The notes under the pieces were generated by a model. It worked only from the letters and a program-made list of their open reading frames with translations, was not told the DNA's origin and ran no database searches. From Streptomyces chumphonensis (GTDB lineage: Bacteria; Actinomycetota; Actinomycetes; Streptomycetales; Streptomycetaceae), in assembly GCF_014779715.1 (NCBI RefSeq), contig NZ_JACXYU010000003.1, positions 62,001 to 126,000 on the forward strand: a stretch of 64,000 nt of DNA. The letters are read 5' to 3'. The translations under genes and the position numbers were made by a program. Shown one piece after another: positions 1 through 7,867 of this stretch. The number at the start of each line of letters is the position of its first letter. The first letter of the stretch is position 1.

Positions 1-9
1 TGGGCCGGG

Positions 10-437
10 TCAGTCGAGGCAGAACTCGTTGCCCTCGATGTCCGCATCACGATGCACGCGTCGTGGCCGTCGTACAGGAGCCGTTCCCGGACCGCGCCGA
101 GCGGGACCAGTCGGGCGCACTCGGCTTCGAGCGCGGCCAGGCGCTCCTCGCCGACGAGCCCGGTACCGGCCCGTACGTCGATGTGCAGCCGGTTCTTGGC
201 GGTCTTGCCCTCGGGCACCCGCTGGAAGAACAGGCGCGGGCCCGCGCCCGAGGGGTCGACGCAGGCGCACGCGGCGTTCCGGTCCTCGGCGGCCTGGGCG
301 CGGTTGAACTCCTCCCACGTGGCGAACCCCGTCGGGGGCGGCGGGAGGACGTACCCCAGCACCTCGCACCAGAAGCGGGCGAGCCGCTCGGGGTCCGAGC
401 AGTCGAAGGTGACCTGGACCTGTTTGATCGACGGCAT
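10..437 (-). pseudogene. VOC-family (glyoxalase/bleomycin-resistance fold) protein, frameshifted near its C terminus
   Basis: From ATG 437 the frame encodes a vicinal-oxygen-chelate protein: TFDCSDPERLARFW, EVLGYVLPPP, GPRLFFQRVPEGK and NRLHIDV are typical of the family. The expected family ending (VMADxEGNEFCLD) lies in another frame: the start frame reads IVMRTSRATSSAST and runs off the window, whereas DIEGNEFCLD followed by TGA at 12-10 sits one frame away. Restoring one G next to position 44/45 rejoins the frames and gives 142 residues, the usual family length. This is either a real frameshift or a base-call error. Substrate unknown; such proteins bind a metal and small molecules in the cytoplasm. 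The stop codon of the TetR gene upstream lies 10 bases before this start, so the two may be co-transcribed. Confidence 0.75.
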
Positions 438-446
438 CGGCGCACC

Positions 447-1118
447 CTAGCAAGGGGGCGCCTGCCGCCGGGCGTCGGTCGCGCGGCGGCCGGTGGCGGA
501 GGGGTAGCGCAGCGCCAGACCGTCGAGGAGGGCGCGCAGCCCCGTCTCGAACGCGCCGTCGTCCACCTGCTGCTGGTGCTCGGCCAGCAGGTGGGCCTGG
601 TCCAGGTGCGGGTAGTCCCGGGCGTAGAGGGCGGCGTCGTCCACGAAGCCCCGGGCGAAGGAGCCGAGGGCCGACCCGGCGACGAAGTACCGCATGAGCG
701 CCCCGATGTGGGTGGCGTGCGCGCGTGGCCAGCCGGCCGCCGTCATGGCGCCGAACACCGCGTCGGCCATGCGCAGTTGGCTCGGTCGCCGGCCGGGCCC
801 CCGGGCGAGGAAGGGGACGATGTTCGGGTGTGCCGCGAGGGCCGCCCGGTAGGAGCGCGCCCAGGCGTCCAGGGCGGCGCGCCACTCGGTGCCGTCCTCG
901 AACATCGACAGGTCGACATCGGCGCAGACGCGGTCGGCCACGGCGTCCAGGATGCCGTCCTTGGTGCGGAAGTGGTGGTAGAGCGAGGGTCCGCTCACGC
1001 CGAGTTCGGCGGCGAGCCGCCGGGTGGAGACGGCGTCCAGTCCCTCGCCGTCGACGAGGGCCAGGGCCGTCTCGACGATCCGGTCACGGCTGAGGAGGGG
1101 CTTGCGGGGGCGGGCCAT
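447..1118 (-). CDS. TetR-family repressor with tetracycline-repressor-like C-terminal domain
   Basis: 223-residue transcriptional repressor. The N-terminal helix-turn-helix spans about residues 8-55 (SRDRIVETALALVDGEGLD, then LGVSGPSLYHHFRTKDGILD, which resembles the recognition helix of true TetR). The remainder, with a central MRYFVAGSALGSFARGF helix, resembles the TetR_C ligand-binding/dimerisation domain. ATG 1118 was chosen; an in-frame ATG at 1127 would add three residues. It is divergent from the acyl-CoA dehydrogenase, and a tetO-like palindrome lies between them at 1150-1162, so it probably represses both itself and that gene. The inducer is unknown; an acyl-CoA or xenobiotic is a guess from context. 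Confidence 0.88.
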   Translation of the reverse strand: MARPRKPLLSRDRIVETALALVDGEGLDAVSTRRLAAELGVSGPSLYHHFRTKDGILDAVADRVCADVDLSMFEDGTEWRAALDAWARSYRAALAAHPNIVPFLARGPGRRPSQLRMADAVFGAMTAAGWPRAHATHIGALMRYFVAGSALGSFARGFVDDAALYARDYPHLDQAHLLAEHQQQVDDGAFETGLRALLDGLALRYPSATGRRATDARRQAPPC

Positions 1119-1149
1119 GGCGCCCATATTAGAGCCGCCGGACCAAAAC

Positions 1150-1162
1150 CTATCGGTGATAG
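1150..1162. promoter_or_regulatory. tetO-like operator between the TetR gene and the acyl-CoA dehydrogenase gene
   Basis: CTATCGGTGATAG is an inverted repeat (CTATC/GATAG, 3-base centre) that differs by one base from the core of the classical tet operator, CTATCAGTGATAG. It lies 31 bases upstream of the TetR start and 56 bases upstream of the dehydrogenase GTG. The base composition is AT-rich against its surroundings, as expected for a divergent promoter. The binding itself is inferred. Confidence 0.6.
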
Positions 1163-1218
1163 ATTTACGGCGTCGCGACGCCGGGGGCGTCACCGCCGGA
1201 AGACAGCGAGGAACCGCA

Positions 1219-2376
1219 GTGGATCTGGAGCTCTCCGAGGAGCAGCGCGCCGTCCGCACGCTGGCCAAGGACTTCGTGGACCGTGAGATCGCGCCGCACG
1301 CCGCCGCCTGGGACCGGGCGGAGAGCATCGACCGGGGCATCGTGCGCCGCCTGGGGGACCTCGGTTTCCTGGGCCTCACGATCCCCGAGGAGTACGGCGG
1401 CTGCGAGGGCGACCACCTGGCGTACTGCCTGGTGACCGAGGAGCTCGGCCGCGGCGACTCCGCCGTGCGCGGGGTGCTGTCCGTCTCCCTCGGCCTGGTC
1501 GCCAAGACCATCGCCGCCTGGGGGAGCGAGGAGCAGAAGCACCGGTGGCTGCCCGGCCTCACCTCCGGCGAGGCGCTGGGCTGCTTCGGGCTGACGGAAC
1601 CGGGCACCGGCTCGGACGCGGGCAGCCTCACCACCCGCGCCCGGCGGGCCCCGGCGGGCGGCGACTGGACCGTCGACGGCGGCAAGACGTTCATCACCAA
1701 CGGCACCTGGGCCGACGTCGTCCTCCTCTTCGCGCGCACCGGCGACGAGCCGGGCCATCGGGGCGTCACCGCGTTCCTGGTCCCCGCCGACGCCCCGGGG
1801 CTGACCCGGCGCGAGATCCACGGCAAGCTCGGGCTGCGCGGCCAGGCCACCGCCGAGCTCGCCCTCGACGGCGTCCGGGTGCCGGACTCGGCCCGCCTCG
1901 GCCCCGTCGGCAAGGGGTTCTCGGTCGCCATGTCCGCGCTCGCGAAGGGCCGGATGTCCGTGGCCGCCGGCTGCGTCGGCATCGCCCAGGCCGCGCTGGA
2001 CGCCGCCGTGGAGTACGCGGGGGACCGCGAGCAGTTCGGCCGGACCATCGCCCACCACCAGCTCGTGCAGGAGCTGATCTCCGACATCGCCGTGGACGTC
2101 GACGCCGCCCGGCTGCTCACCTGGCGCGTCGCCGATCTCGTCGACCGGGGGCGGCCCTTCGCGACGGAGTCCTCGGTCGCCAAGCTCTACGCGTCCGAGG
2201 CCGCCGTGCGCGCGGCCAACAACGCGGTGCAGGTCTTCGGCGGCTACGGCTTCATCGACGAGTTCCCCGTCGGCAAACTGCTGCGGGACGCCCGCGTCAT
2301 GACCCTGTACGAGGGCACCAGCCAGATCCAGAAGCTCGTCATCGGGCGGGCCCTCACCGGTGTCTCCGCCTTCTGA
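1219..2376 (+). CDS. Acyl-CoA dehydrogenase
   Basis: 385-residue FAD-dependent acyl-CoA dehydrogenase, which introduces the alpha,beta double bond into an acyl-CoA in the cytoplasm. It begins MDLELSEEQRAVR at a GTG preceded by an AGCGAGGA ribosome-binding site. Visible family landmarks are CFGLTEPGTGSDAG (FAD/substrate region, about residues 125-140), GGKTFITNG, the DREQFGRTIAHHQ helix, QVFGGYGF and YEGTSQIQKLVIGRAL near the C terminus, where Glu365 is the expected catalytic base. Length is normal for the family. The divergent TetR gene and tetO-like site suggest it is inducible by its substrate. The chain length or branched specificity cannot be read from the sequence. Confidence 0.93.
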   Translation: MDLELSEEQRAVRTLAKDFVDREIAPHAAAWDRAESIDRGIVRRLGDLGFLGLTIPEEYGGCEGDHLAYCLVTEELGRGDSAVRGVLSVSLGLVAKTIAAWGSEEQKHRWLPGLTSGEALGCFGLTEPGTGSDAGSLTTRARRAPAGGDWTVDGGKTFITNGTWADVVLLFARTGDEPGHRGVTAFLVPADAPGLTRREIHGKLGLRGQATAELALDGVRVPDSARLGPVGKGFSVAMSALAKGRMSVAAGCVGIAQAALDAAVEYAGDREQFGRTIAHHQLVQELISDIAVDVDAARLLTWRVADLVDRGRPFATESSVAKLYASEAAVRAANNAVQVFGGYGFIDEFPVGKLLRDARVMTLYEGTSQIQKLVIGRALTGVSAF

Positions 2377-2391
2377 CCGGCCCGCCGCGGC

Positions 2392-2407
2392 CTGAGCAGC
2401 CGCTCAG
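2392..2407. promoter_or_regulatory. Predicted TetR operator upstream of its own regulator gene
   Basis: CTGAGC-AGCC-GCTCAG is a perfect 6-bp inverted repeat with a 4-base spacer, 49 bases before the TetR start at 2457. The same architecture (CTAAGC-GCTT-GCTCAG) occurs upstream of the MaoC gene at 3646-3661, suggesting one regulator with two targets. Confidence 0.55.
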
Positions 2408-2456
2408 CCGCCGATGTATGGTGTTCGCCCGGTCGAGGGAAGCGGGGCGACACCAG

Positions 2457-3098
2457 ATGGCACAGGAGGCCAGCGCGGGGGCACGGGCCCGGGGCGGAGC
2501 CCGGGAGGACTCCTGGGGCTCGGTCGCGCCCGAGGCGGCGCGCAGGCTGCTCGTGGCGGCCGTCGACGCCTTCGCCGAGCGCGGCTTCCACGCGACCACC
2601 ACCCGCGACATCGCGGGCCGCGCGGGCATGAGCCCCGCCGCCCTCTACATCCATTTCCGGACGAAGGAAGAACTGCTCTTCCAGATCAGCCGCGTCGGCC
2701 ACGAGCGGTCGGTGCGGCTGCTGACCGAGGCCGCCGCCGGGCCCGGCGGCCACGCCGACCGGCTCGCCGCGGCGGTGCGCACGTTCGTGCGCTGGCACGC
2801 CGAGCACCACACCACGGCCCGGGTCGTGCAGTACGAGCTGTCCGCGCTCGGCGAGGAGCACTACGCGGAGATCGTCGGCCTGCGTCGCCGCTCGGAGGAC
2901 GTCATGCGCACGCTGCTGGCCGACGGCGCGGCGGCGGGGGAGTTCGACGTCGCCGACGCCCGGGGCACCGCCCTCGCGGTGCTGTCGCTGTGCGTGGACG
3001 TGGCCCGCTGGTTCACGCCCGGTGGACGCCGCACCCCCGACGAGATCGGCGCCTTCTACGCCGAGCTGGCCCTGCGCATGGTGGGTGTCCGCCGCTGA
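2457..3098 (+). CDS. TetR/AcrR-family transcriptional regulator
   Basis: 213 residues. An Ala/Gly-rich N-terminal tail of about 25 residues is followed by a canonical TetR helix-turn-helix (LLVAAVDAFAERGFHATTTR, AGMSPAALYIHFRTKEELLF). The C-terminal part (VRTFVRWHAEHHTTARVVQ) is of the type found in regulators of acyl-CoA metabolism. Start ATG 2457; an in-frame ATG at 2418 would add 13 residues. It is convergent with the MaoC hydratase gene, and both upstream regions carry the same inverted-repeat operator, so autoregulation plus control of the hydratase gene is the likely arrangement. The ligand is unknown. Confidence 0.88.
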   Translation: MAQEASAGARARGGAREDSWGSVAPEAARRLLVAAVDAFAERGFHATTTRDIAGRAGMSPAALYIHFRTKEELLFQISRVGHERSVRLLTEAAAGPGGHADRLAAAVRTFVRWHAEHHTTARVVQYELSALGEEHYAEIVGLRRRSEDVMRTLLADGAAAGEFDVADARGTALAVLSLCVDVARWFTPGGRRTPDEIGAFYAELALRMVGVRR

Positions 3099-3131
3099 CG
3101 TGCCCGGGGCGGCCGGGAGCCCGCGGGCCGC

Positions 3132-3593
3132 TCAGGTGTAGTACCGGACGACCGTCTCGGCGACGCAGACGGGCTTGTCGCCGCCCTCCCGCTCGACGGC
3201 GACCCGGACGGTGCACTGCATGCCGGTGTCCGCCTCGGAGACGTCGGCGATCCGCGCGGTGGCGCGCACCCGCGCGTCGACGGGGACAGGCGCGGGGAAC
3301 CGCACCTTGTTCACCCCGTAGTTGACGCCCATGCTCACGCCTTCGACGCGCAGCACCTGCGGCATGAGGACGGGCAGCAGGGACAGCGTCAGGTAGCCGT
3401 GCGCGATGGTCGTGCCGAACGGGCCCCGGGCCGCCTTCTCGGGGTCCACGTGGATCCACTGGTGGTCGCCCGTGGCCTCGGCGAACAGGTCGATGCGCTT
3501 CTGGTCGACCTCCAGCCAGTCGCTCGGGCCGAGCTCGGCGCCGACCGCCTCCCGCAGCTCCGTCACCGATGCAAAGACCCGGGGCTCCGCCAT
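3132..3593 (-). CDS. MaoC-family (R)-specific enoyl-CoA hydratase/dehydratase
   Basis: 153-residue single hot-dog-fold protein. The hydratase signature is clear at about residues 35-65: FAEATGDHQWIHVDPEKA then GPFGTTIAHGYLTLSL, containing the Asp and His pair that hydrates trans-2-enoyl-CoA. The later region (VNYGVNKVRFPAPVPVDARV) is also typical. ATG 3593 is preceded by GAGAGAGG. Together with the nearby acyl-CoA dehydrogenase and SDR it fits a lipid or acyl-CoA degradation function. An operator-like inverted repeat upstream (3645-3662) matches that in front of the TetR gene at 2457. Confidence 0.92.
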   Translation of the reverse strand: MAEPRVFASVTELREAVGAELGPSDWLEVDQKRIDLFAEATGDHQWIHVDPEKAARGPFGTTIAHGYLTLSLLPVLMPQVLRVEGVSMGVNYGVNKVRFPAPVPVDARVRATARIADVSEADTGMQCTVRVAVEREGGDKPVCVAETVVRYYT

Positions 3594-3644
3594 GTCGCAC
3601 TGCCTCTCTCGCCGTCGTGAAGGGGCGCGCCGCCGGGGCACGCC

Positions 3645-3662
3645 CCTAAGCGCTTGCTCAGG
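3645..3662. promoter_or_regulatory. Predicted TetR operator upstream of the MaoC hydratase gene
   Basis: CCTAAGC-GCTT-GCTCAGG is an inverted repeat with six of seven paired positions and a 4-base spacer, 52 bases upstream of the MaoC ATG. It shares half-sites and spacing with the site at 2392-2407. The motif type (AAGCGCTTGCT core) is common for TetR-family regulators of acyl-CoA genes. Confidence 0.55.
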
Positions 3663-3701
3663 ATGCGCGCGGCGCCTGCCCGTGTCAACGGCCCGGTGAG
3701 G

Positions 3702-4169
3702 TCACCCGGCGGCCAGGGCCGGCGCCCGCGCACCGCCTCCCGCCTCGCTCTCCATGGCGGCGATCAGGCCGCGCAGGACGACCGCGAGCCGCACGCGCGG
3801 GACGCTCGCCGGATCGTCGAAGCGCAGCAGCGCCCGGCCGCCCCAGGTGCGGCTGTGCCAGTCGTCCAGCGCCGTCGGCTGCCGGATGCCCAGGTGCTTC
3901 TGCGCGCGCCTGCGGCGGGCGGACTCCCGTTCGTAGGAGAGCCACAACGCGCGGGCCTCCTCCAGCTCCTCCAGGGCGGCGACCAGCCGGCCGGCGTCCG
4001 GTGACCGGTCGTCGGGGTCGACGCCGGCCCGCGCGCACAGGTGCAGCCAGGTCGCGCGGTGTCCGTAGGGGGCGAATCGTTCGAGGCATTTGCGCAGGGC
4101 CTGCCGTCGCTGGGACGGCGCGCGAGCCGGGTCGCGGACCTGTGCGGCGAGTGCTCTGAAGCCGGCCAA
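3702..4169 (-). CDS. Conserved actinobacterial protein of unknown function
   Basis: 155 residues, not recognised as a named family. It starts at TTG 4169, chosen because GGAGGTG lies seven bases upstream and no ATG or GTG fits. The protein is charged and mostly helical in appearance, with motifs RQALRKCLERFAPYGHRATW, LCARAGVDPDDRSPDAGRLV, LEELEEARALWLSYERE and TALDDWHSRTWGGRALLRF. There is no signal peptide or membrane segment. It is divergent from the SDR-TetR pair. The codon use is typical of the genome, so it looks like a real coding gene. Confidence 0.7.
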   Translation of the reverse strand: MAGFRALAAQVRDPARAPSQRRQALRKCLERFAPYGHRATWLHLCARAGVDPDDRSPDAGRLVAALEELEEARALWLSYERESARRRRAQKHLGIRQPTALDDWHSRTWGGRALLRFDDPASVPRVRLAVVLRGLIAAMESEAGGGARAPALAAG

Positions 4170-4324
4170 GGTATCCCACCTCCGTCTGCCGGGACCTGAC
4201 CACCGAGTGGCTGCGGATGGGACGTGCCACACACGCGATCGGCTCCCGTCTACCCCCGGCCGTCCGCCGTACGCGTGCCCGGCGGCCGGGGAGGGCTCCC
4301 GGGGCGGGGGTTCCGCCCGGTCAT

Positions 4325-4342
4325 ACCGACTGGTTAGTCTGT
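4325..4342. promoter_or_regulatory. Predicted TetR operator upstream of the SDR gene
   Basis: ACcGACT-ggtt-AGTCtGT is an 18-bp inverted repeat with a single mismatched pair, 71 bases before the SDR ATG. GACT/AGTC half-sites with a 4-base centre are frequent for TetR-family proteins. The obvious candidate binder is the regulator encoded second in this operon (5177-5767). Confidence 0.5.
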
Positions 4343-4412
4343 CGCTTCCCGGTACGCGTCCCGCGTCACCGGGCCGGGCCCACGCGGGAGCCCCGAGGGG
4401 AAGGACGCGCGT

Positions 4413-5180
4413 ATGACCGACACACGGCGGACGACGGTGGTGGTGACCGGGGCGGGCGGCGGCATCGGCGCGGCCCTCGCCCGCAGCTACGCCGAACGCG
4501 GCGCCCGCGTCCTCGTCAACGACCTGGACGCGCGCCGCGCCGAGGCGGTGGCCGCCGACATCGGGGGCACCCCGTTGCCCGGCGACGCCTCCGCGATCGT
4601 CCCCGAGGCGCTGGAACTGCTCGACGGCCGGATCGACGTGTTCTGCGCCAACGCCGGCGTCGCCCCCGGCGGGGGGCCCGAGGCGCCCGACGAGGTGTGG
4701 GAGGCGGCCTGGGACGTCAACGTGATGGCGCACGTGCGGGCCGCGCGCGCCCTCCTGCCGCACTGGCTGGAGCATGGCGGCGGCCGGTTCGTGGCGACCG
4801 TCTCGGCGGCCGGGCTGCTCACCATGGTCGGCTCCGCCCCCTACAGCGTCACCAAGCACGCGGCGCTCGCGTTCGCCGAGTGGCTGTCGGTCACCTACCG
4901 GCACCGGGGCGTCGAGGTGCACGCGCTGTGCCCGCAGGGCGTGCGCACCGACATGCTGCGCGCGGCCGGGCCCGCCGGGGACCTGCTCCTCACCCCCACC
5001 GCCATCGAGCCGCACGAGGTGGCCGAGGCGCTGCACGAGGCCGTCGCCGAGGGCCGCTTCCTCGTCCTGCCGCACCCCGAGGTCGCCGGGTACGCCACCG
5101 CCCGCGTCACCGACCCGGACGGCTGGCTCGGCGGCATGAACGCCGTCCAGCGCAAGCTGGAGGAAGGGGCCCGCACATGA
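4413..5180 (+). CDS. Short-chain dehydrogenase/reductase (SDR)
   Basis: 255-residue classical SDR. The NAD(P)-binding glycine motif TGAGGGIG is at residues 12-19, NAGVAP follows strand 4, and the catalytic YSVTK motif has Tyr144 and Lys148. An Asp after strand 2 (LVNDLDARRAE) suggests NAD preference. GAGGGGAAGG precedes the ATG. Its stop codon overlaps the start of the TetR gene downstream (ATGA), so the two are translated together and the regulator probably controls its own operon. The substrate is unknown; a hydroxyacyl or alcohol is likely. Confidence 0.92.
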   Translation: MTDTRRTTVVVTGAGGGIGAALARSYAERGARVLVNDLDARRAEAVAADIGGTPLPGDASAIVPEALELLDGRIDVFCANAGVAPGGGPEAPDEVWEAAWDVNVMAHVRAARALLPHWLEHGGGRFVATVSAAGLLTMVGSAPYSVTKHAALAFAEWLSVTYRHRGVEVHALCPQGVRTDMLRAAGPAGDLLLTPTAIEPHEVAEALHEAVAEGRFLVLPHPEVAGYATARVTDPDGWLGGMNAVQRKLEEGART

Positions 5181-5767
5181 CGGACACCGCACCCGACCCG
5201 GCACCGGTGCCCCAGCGGCTGCTGGCGACGGCCACCCGGCTCTTCGCCGAGCAGGGCTACGACCGCACCTCCGTCCAGGAGATCGTGGAGGGGGCGGGCG
5301 TCACCAAGGGGGCGATGTACCACTACTTCGGCTCCAAGGACGACCTCCTCCACGAGATCTACGCCCGGCTGCTGCGCCTCCAGCAGGAGCGGCTGGACCG
5401 GGTGGCGGCGGGCGACGCGCCGGTGGCGGAACGGCTGCGCGCCGCCGCGGCCGACGTCGTCGTCACCAGTATCGAGAACCTCGACGACGCCGCCATCTTC
5501 TTCCGGTCCATGCACCAGCTCAGTCCGGAGAAGCAGAAGCAGGTCAGGGCCGAGCGGCGGCGCTACCACGAGCGGTTCCGGGCCCTGGTCGAGGAGGGCC
5601 AGCGCGCGGGCGTGTTCTGCCGCGACACCTCCGCCGAGCTGGTCGTGGACTACCACTTCGGCTCCGTCCACCACCTGTCCGCCTGGTACCACGCCGACGG
5701 CAGGCTCACCCCGCGGCAGGTGGCCGACCAGCTCGCCGATCTCCTCATGCGCGCCCTGCGCCCCTGA
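5177..5767 (+). CDS. TetR/AcrR-family regulator coupled to the SDR gene
   Basis: 196 residues. The helix-turn-helix is at about residues 14-60 (ATATRLFAEQGYDRTSVQEI, GAGVTKGAMYHYFGSKDDLL). The C-terminal domain (DDAAIFFRSMHQLSPEKQKQ, VVDYHFGSVHHLSAWYH) resembles the KstR2-like subgroup that senses acyl-CoA intermediates; this sub-assignment is tentative. The ATG overlaps the SDR stop codon by four bases. The 18-bp inverted repeat at 4325-4342 is its likely operator. Confidence 0.88.
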   Translation: MTDTAPDPAPVPQRLLATATRLFAEQGYDRTSVQEIVEGAGVTKGAMYHYFGSKDDLLHEIYARLLRLQQERLDRVAAGDAPVAERLRAAAADVVVTSIENLDDAAIFFRSMHQLSPEKQKQVRAERRRYHERFRALVEEGQRAGVFCRDTSAELVVDYHFGSVHHLSAWYHADGRLTPRQVADQLADLLMRALRP

Positions 5768-5850
5768 GCGCGCCCCCGCGCGCCGAGCCGACCCCGCGCC
5801 GCGCGGAACGGCCGGGTGAGGCGCGGCGGGAACGGGGTAGACGCCCGCGT

Positions 5851-7356
5851 ATGCCTGGACGACCGCGCACCTGGGACCACGCGCTCTTCGCCGCCGTGGC
5901 CGACCACCACTGGCCCGGCGCCGAACGCGCCCTGCCCCGGCTGAGCCACGCCGCCGACCGCAGCCGCCTGTGGTGGGGACTGGCCGGCGCCATGGCGTTC
6001 TCCGGCCTCGGCGGCGTGCGGGCCCGCCGGGCCGCCGTGCGGGGCGTCGCCTCCCTCGCCGTGGCCTCCGCCACCGTGAACACGATCGCGAAGGGAGCGG
6101 TGCGCCGGCGGCGTCCGCTCCTCGACGCGGTCCCGGCGATCCGGCAGCTGAAGGCGCAGCCGGTCACCACCTCCTTCCCCTCGGGCCACGCCGCCTCCGC
6201 CGCCGCGTTCGCCACCGGGGTCGCCCTGGAGTCCCGCGGCTGGGGCGCGCTGGTCGCGCCGCTGGCCGCGTCCGTCGCGTTCTCCCGCGTGTACACCGGC
6301 GTCCACTACCCGAGCGACGTCCTGGCCGGGGCCGCGATCGGTGCGGGGGTGGCCGTCGTCGTCCGCCGGCTGCTGACCCCGCGTCCGCCGGCGCCGCCGT
6401 CCCAGCCGCTGGTGGCCGCGCCCGCGCTGCCCGCCGGCCGGGGGCTGTGCGTCGTGGCCAACCCGGGCTCCGGGACGGCCGAGGCGCTGCACGCACTGCG
6501 CACCGAGCTCCCCGAGGCCGCCTTCACCCTCTGGAGCCCGGGCTCGGGCCCCCTCACCGACGCCCTGGAGGAGGCCGCCGCCCGCGCGGCCGAGGAGGGC
6601 GGCGCGCTCGGCGTGCTCGGCGGGGACGGGACGGTCAACGCCGCCGCCCCCGTGGCCCTGCGGCACGACGTACCGCTGGCCGTGCTGCCCGGCGGCACCT
6701 TCAACCACCTCGCCGTCGACCTCGGCATCCACCGCCCCGCCGACGTGCTGCGGGCGCTGGAGAGCGGGGACGCCATCGCCGTCGACCTGGCCCGCTTCGT
6801 CCCCGGAGCCGACGCCGGGCGGCACGGCGGGGCGGGGCACTTCGTCAACACCTTCAGCCTCGGTGTCTACGGGGAACTGGTGGAGGTGCGGGAGCGGTGG
6901 AGCGGCCGCGTCGGCTCCTGGCCCGCCTCGCTGCTGGCGGCCCTCGCCGTGCTGCGGCACGCCCGCCCGGTGGAGCTGACCATCAACGGGCGCCGCCGCT
7001 CGGTGTGGCTGCTGTTCGCGGGCAACTGCGCGTACTCCGCCCTCGGCGGCACCGCCGCGCGACGCTCCAACCTCGCCGACGGACAGCTGGAGGTGCACGT
7101 CGTCCACGGCGGGCGCTGGGCGCGGGTGCGTCTGCTCTCGGCCGCCGCCACCGGACTGCTGCACCGCTCGCCCGTCCACGCCGCCGCCCGGGTGGCGGCC
7201 GTCCGGCTCACCGGCATCCGGCCCGGCACGGTCTGCGCCTTCGACGGCGAGACGGCCCCCGCGCCGCCGGAGCTGCTGCTGGACAAGGAGAAGCGGCGGC
7301 TGACCGTCTACCGACCGCTGCCGGTGTGGATGACGGGCCTGGATCCGTCCTGGTGA
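5851..7356 (+). CDS. Bifunctional PAP2 phosphatase / diacylglycerol-kinase-like lipid kinase fusion
   Basis: 501 residues, two enzymes in one chain. Residues about 1-175 form a membrane-bound PAP2 domain with all three motifs: KGAVRRRRP (KX6RP), PSGH and SRVYTGVHYPSD (SRX5HX3D). From about residue 195 a DAGK/sphingosine-kinase-like catalytic domain begins (GRGLCVVANPGSG), with nucleotide loop GGDGTVNAA and PGGTFNHLA. The pair would remove phosphate from a lipid phosphate and phosphorylate a lipid such as diacylglycerol at the membrane. Such fusions are widespread in Streptomyces. The gene stands alone, convergent with the gluconokinase operon. Confidence 0.9.
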   Translation: MPGRPRTWDHALFAAVADHHWPGAERALPRLSHAADRSRLWWGLAGAMAFSGLGGVRARRAAVRGVASLAVASATVNTIAKGAVRRRRPLLDAVPAIRQLKAQPVTTSFPSGHAASAAAFATGVALESRGWGALVAPLAASVAFSRVYTGVHYPSDVLAGAAIGAGVAVVVRRLLTPRPPAPPSQPLVAAPALPAGRGLCVVANPGSGTAEALHALRTELPEAAFTLWSPGSGPLTDALEEAAARAAEEGGALGVLGGDGTVNAAAPVALRHDVPLAVLPGGTFNHLAVDLGIHRPADVLRALESGDAIAVDLARFVPGADAGRHGGAGHFVNTFSLGVYGELVEVRERWSGRVGSWPASLLAALAVLRHARPVELTINGRRRSVWLLFAGNCAYSALGGTAARRSNLADGQLEVHVVHGGRWARVRLLSAAATGLLHRSPVHAAARVAAVRLTGIRPGTVCAFDGETAPAPPELLLDKEKRRLTVYRPLPVWMTGLDPSW

Positions 7357-7372
7357 CGCCGGGCGCGGCCGG

Positions 7373-7867
7373 TCAGCGCGCCAGGGCGGCCAGCGCCCGC
7401 TCCACGGTCTCCTCCGGCGAGCCGTCGATGCCGACGGCCGCGCCCGGCTCGTCCTCGTGCAGCGGCTCCAGGGCGTCGAACTGCGAGCGCAGCAGCGAGG
7501 GTGGCATGAAGTGGCCGCGCCGCTCGCCGAGCCGCCGCGCGACGAGCTCGGGCGAGCCGTCCAGGTGCAGGAAGAACACGCCCGGCGCGGCCGAGCGCAG
7601 CCGGTCGCGGTAGCGACGCTTGAGCGCCGAGCACGTCACGACGCCGCCCGCGCCGCCCCGCCCGGCGAGCCACTCGGCGATGGCGTCCAGCCAGGGCGCC
7701 CGGTCCTCGTCCGTCAGCGGTGTGCCGGCGGCCATCTTGGCGACGTTGCCCGGCGGGTGGAAGTCGTCGGCCTCCGCGTAGGGGACGGCCAGCCGTTCGG
7801 CCAGCCGCGTGCCCACCGTCGTCTTGCCCGAACCCGACACACCCATGACCACGACCAGAGCCGTCAC
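7373..7867 (-). CDS. gntK: Gluconokinase (GntK type)
   Basis: 164 residues, the normal length for the thermoresistant/GntK family, which phosphorylates D-gluconate to 6-phosphogluconate for the pentose phosphate pathway. The P-loop GVSGSGKTT is at residues 8-16; EADDFHPPGNVAKMAAGTPL (substrate region), APWLDAIAEWL, CSALKRRYRDRLR and HFMPPSLLRSQF are family hallmarks. The GTG start overlaps the stop of the preceding membrane gene (GTGA), so it is the last gene of a three-gene overlapping operon. A gluconate permease is not adjacent. Confidence 0.92.
   Translation of the reverse strand: MTALVVVMGVSGSGKTTVGTRLAERLAVPYAEADDFHPPGNVAKMAAGTPLTDEDRAPWLDAIAEWLAGRGGAGGVVTCSALKRRYRDRLRSAAPGVFFLHLDGSPELVARRLGERRGHFMPPSLLRSQFDALEPLHEDEPGAAVGIDGSPEETVERALAALAR

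Noticed and set aside
10..885. Single long - strand reading frame covering the VOC and TetR region
   Set aside because: It is out of frame with both proteins except for the last dozen VOC residues, which are better explained by a frameshift.
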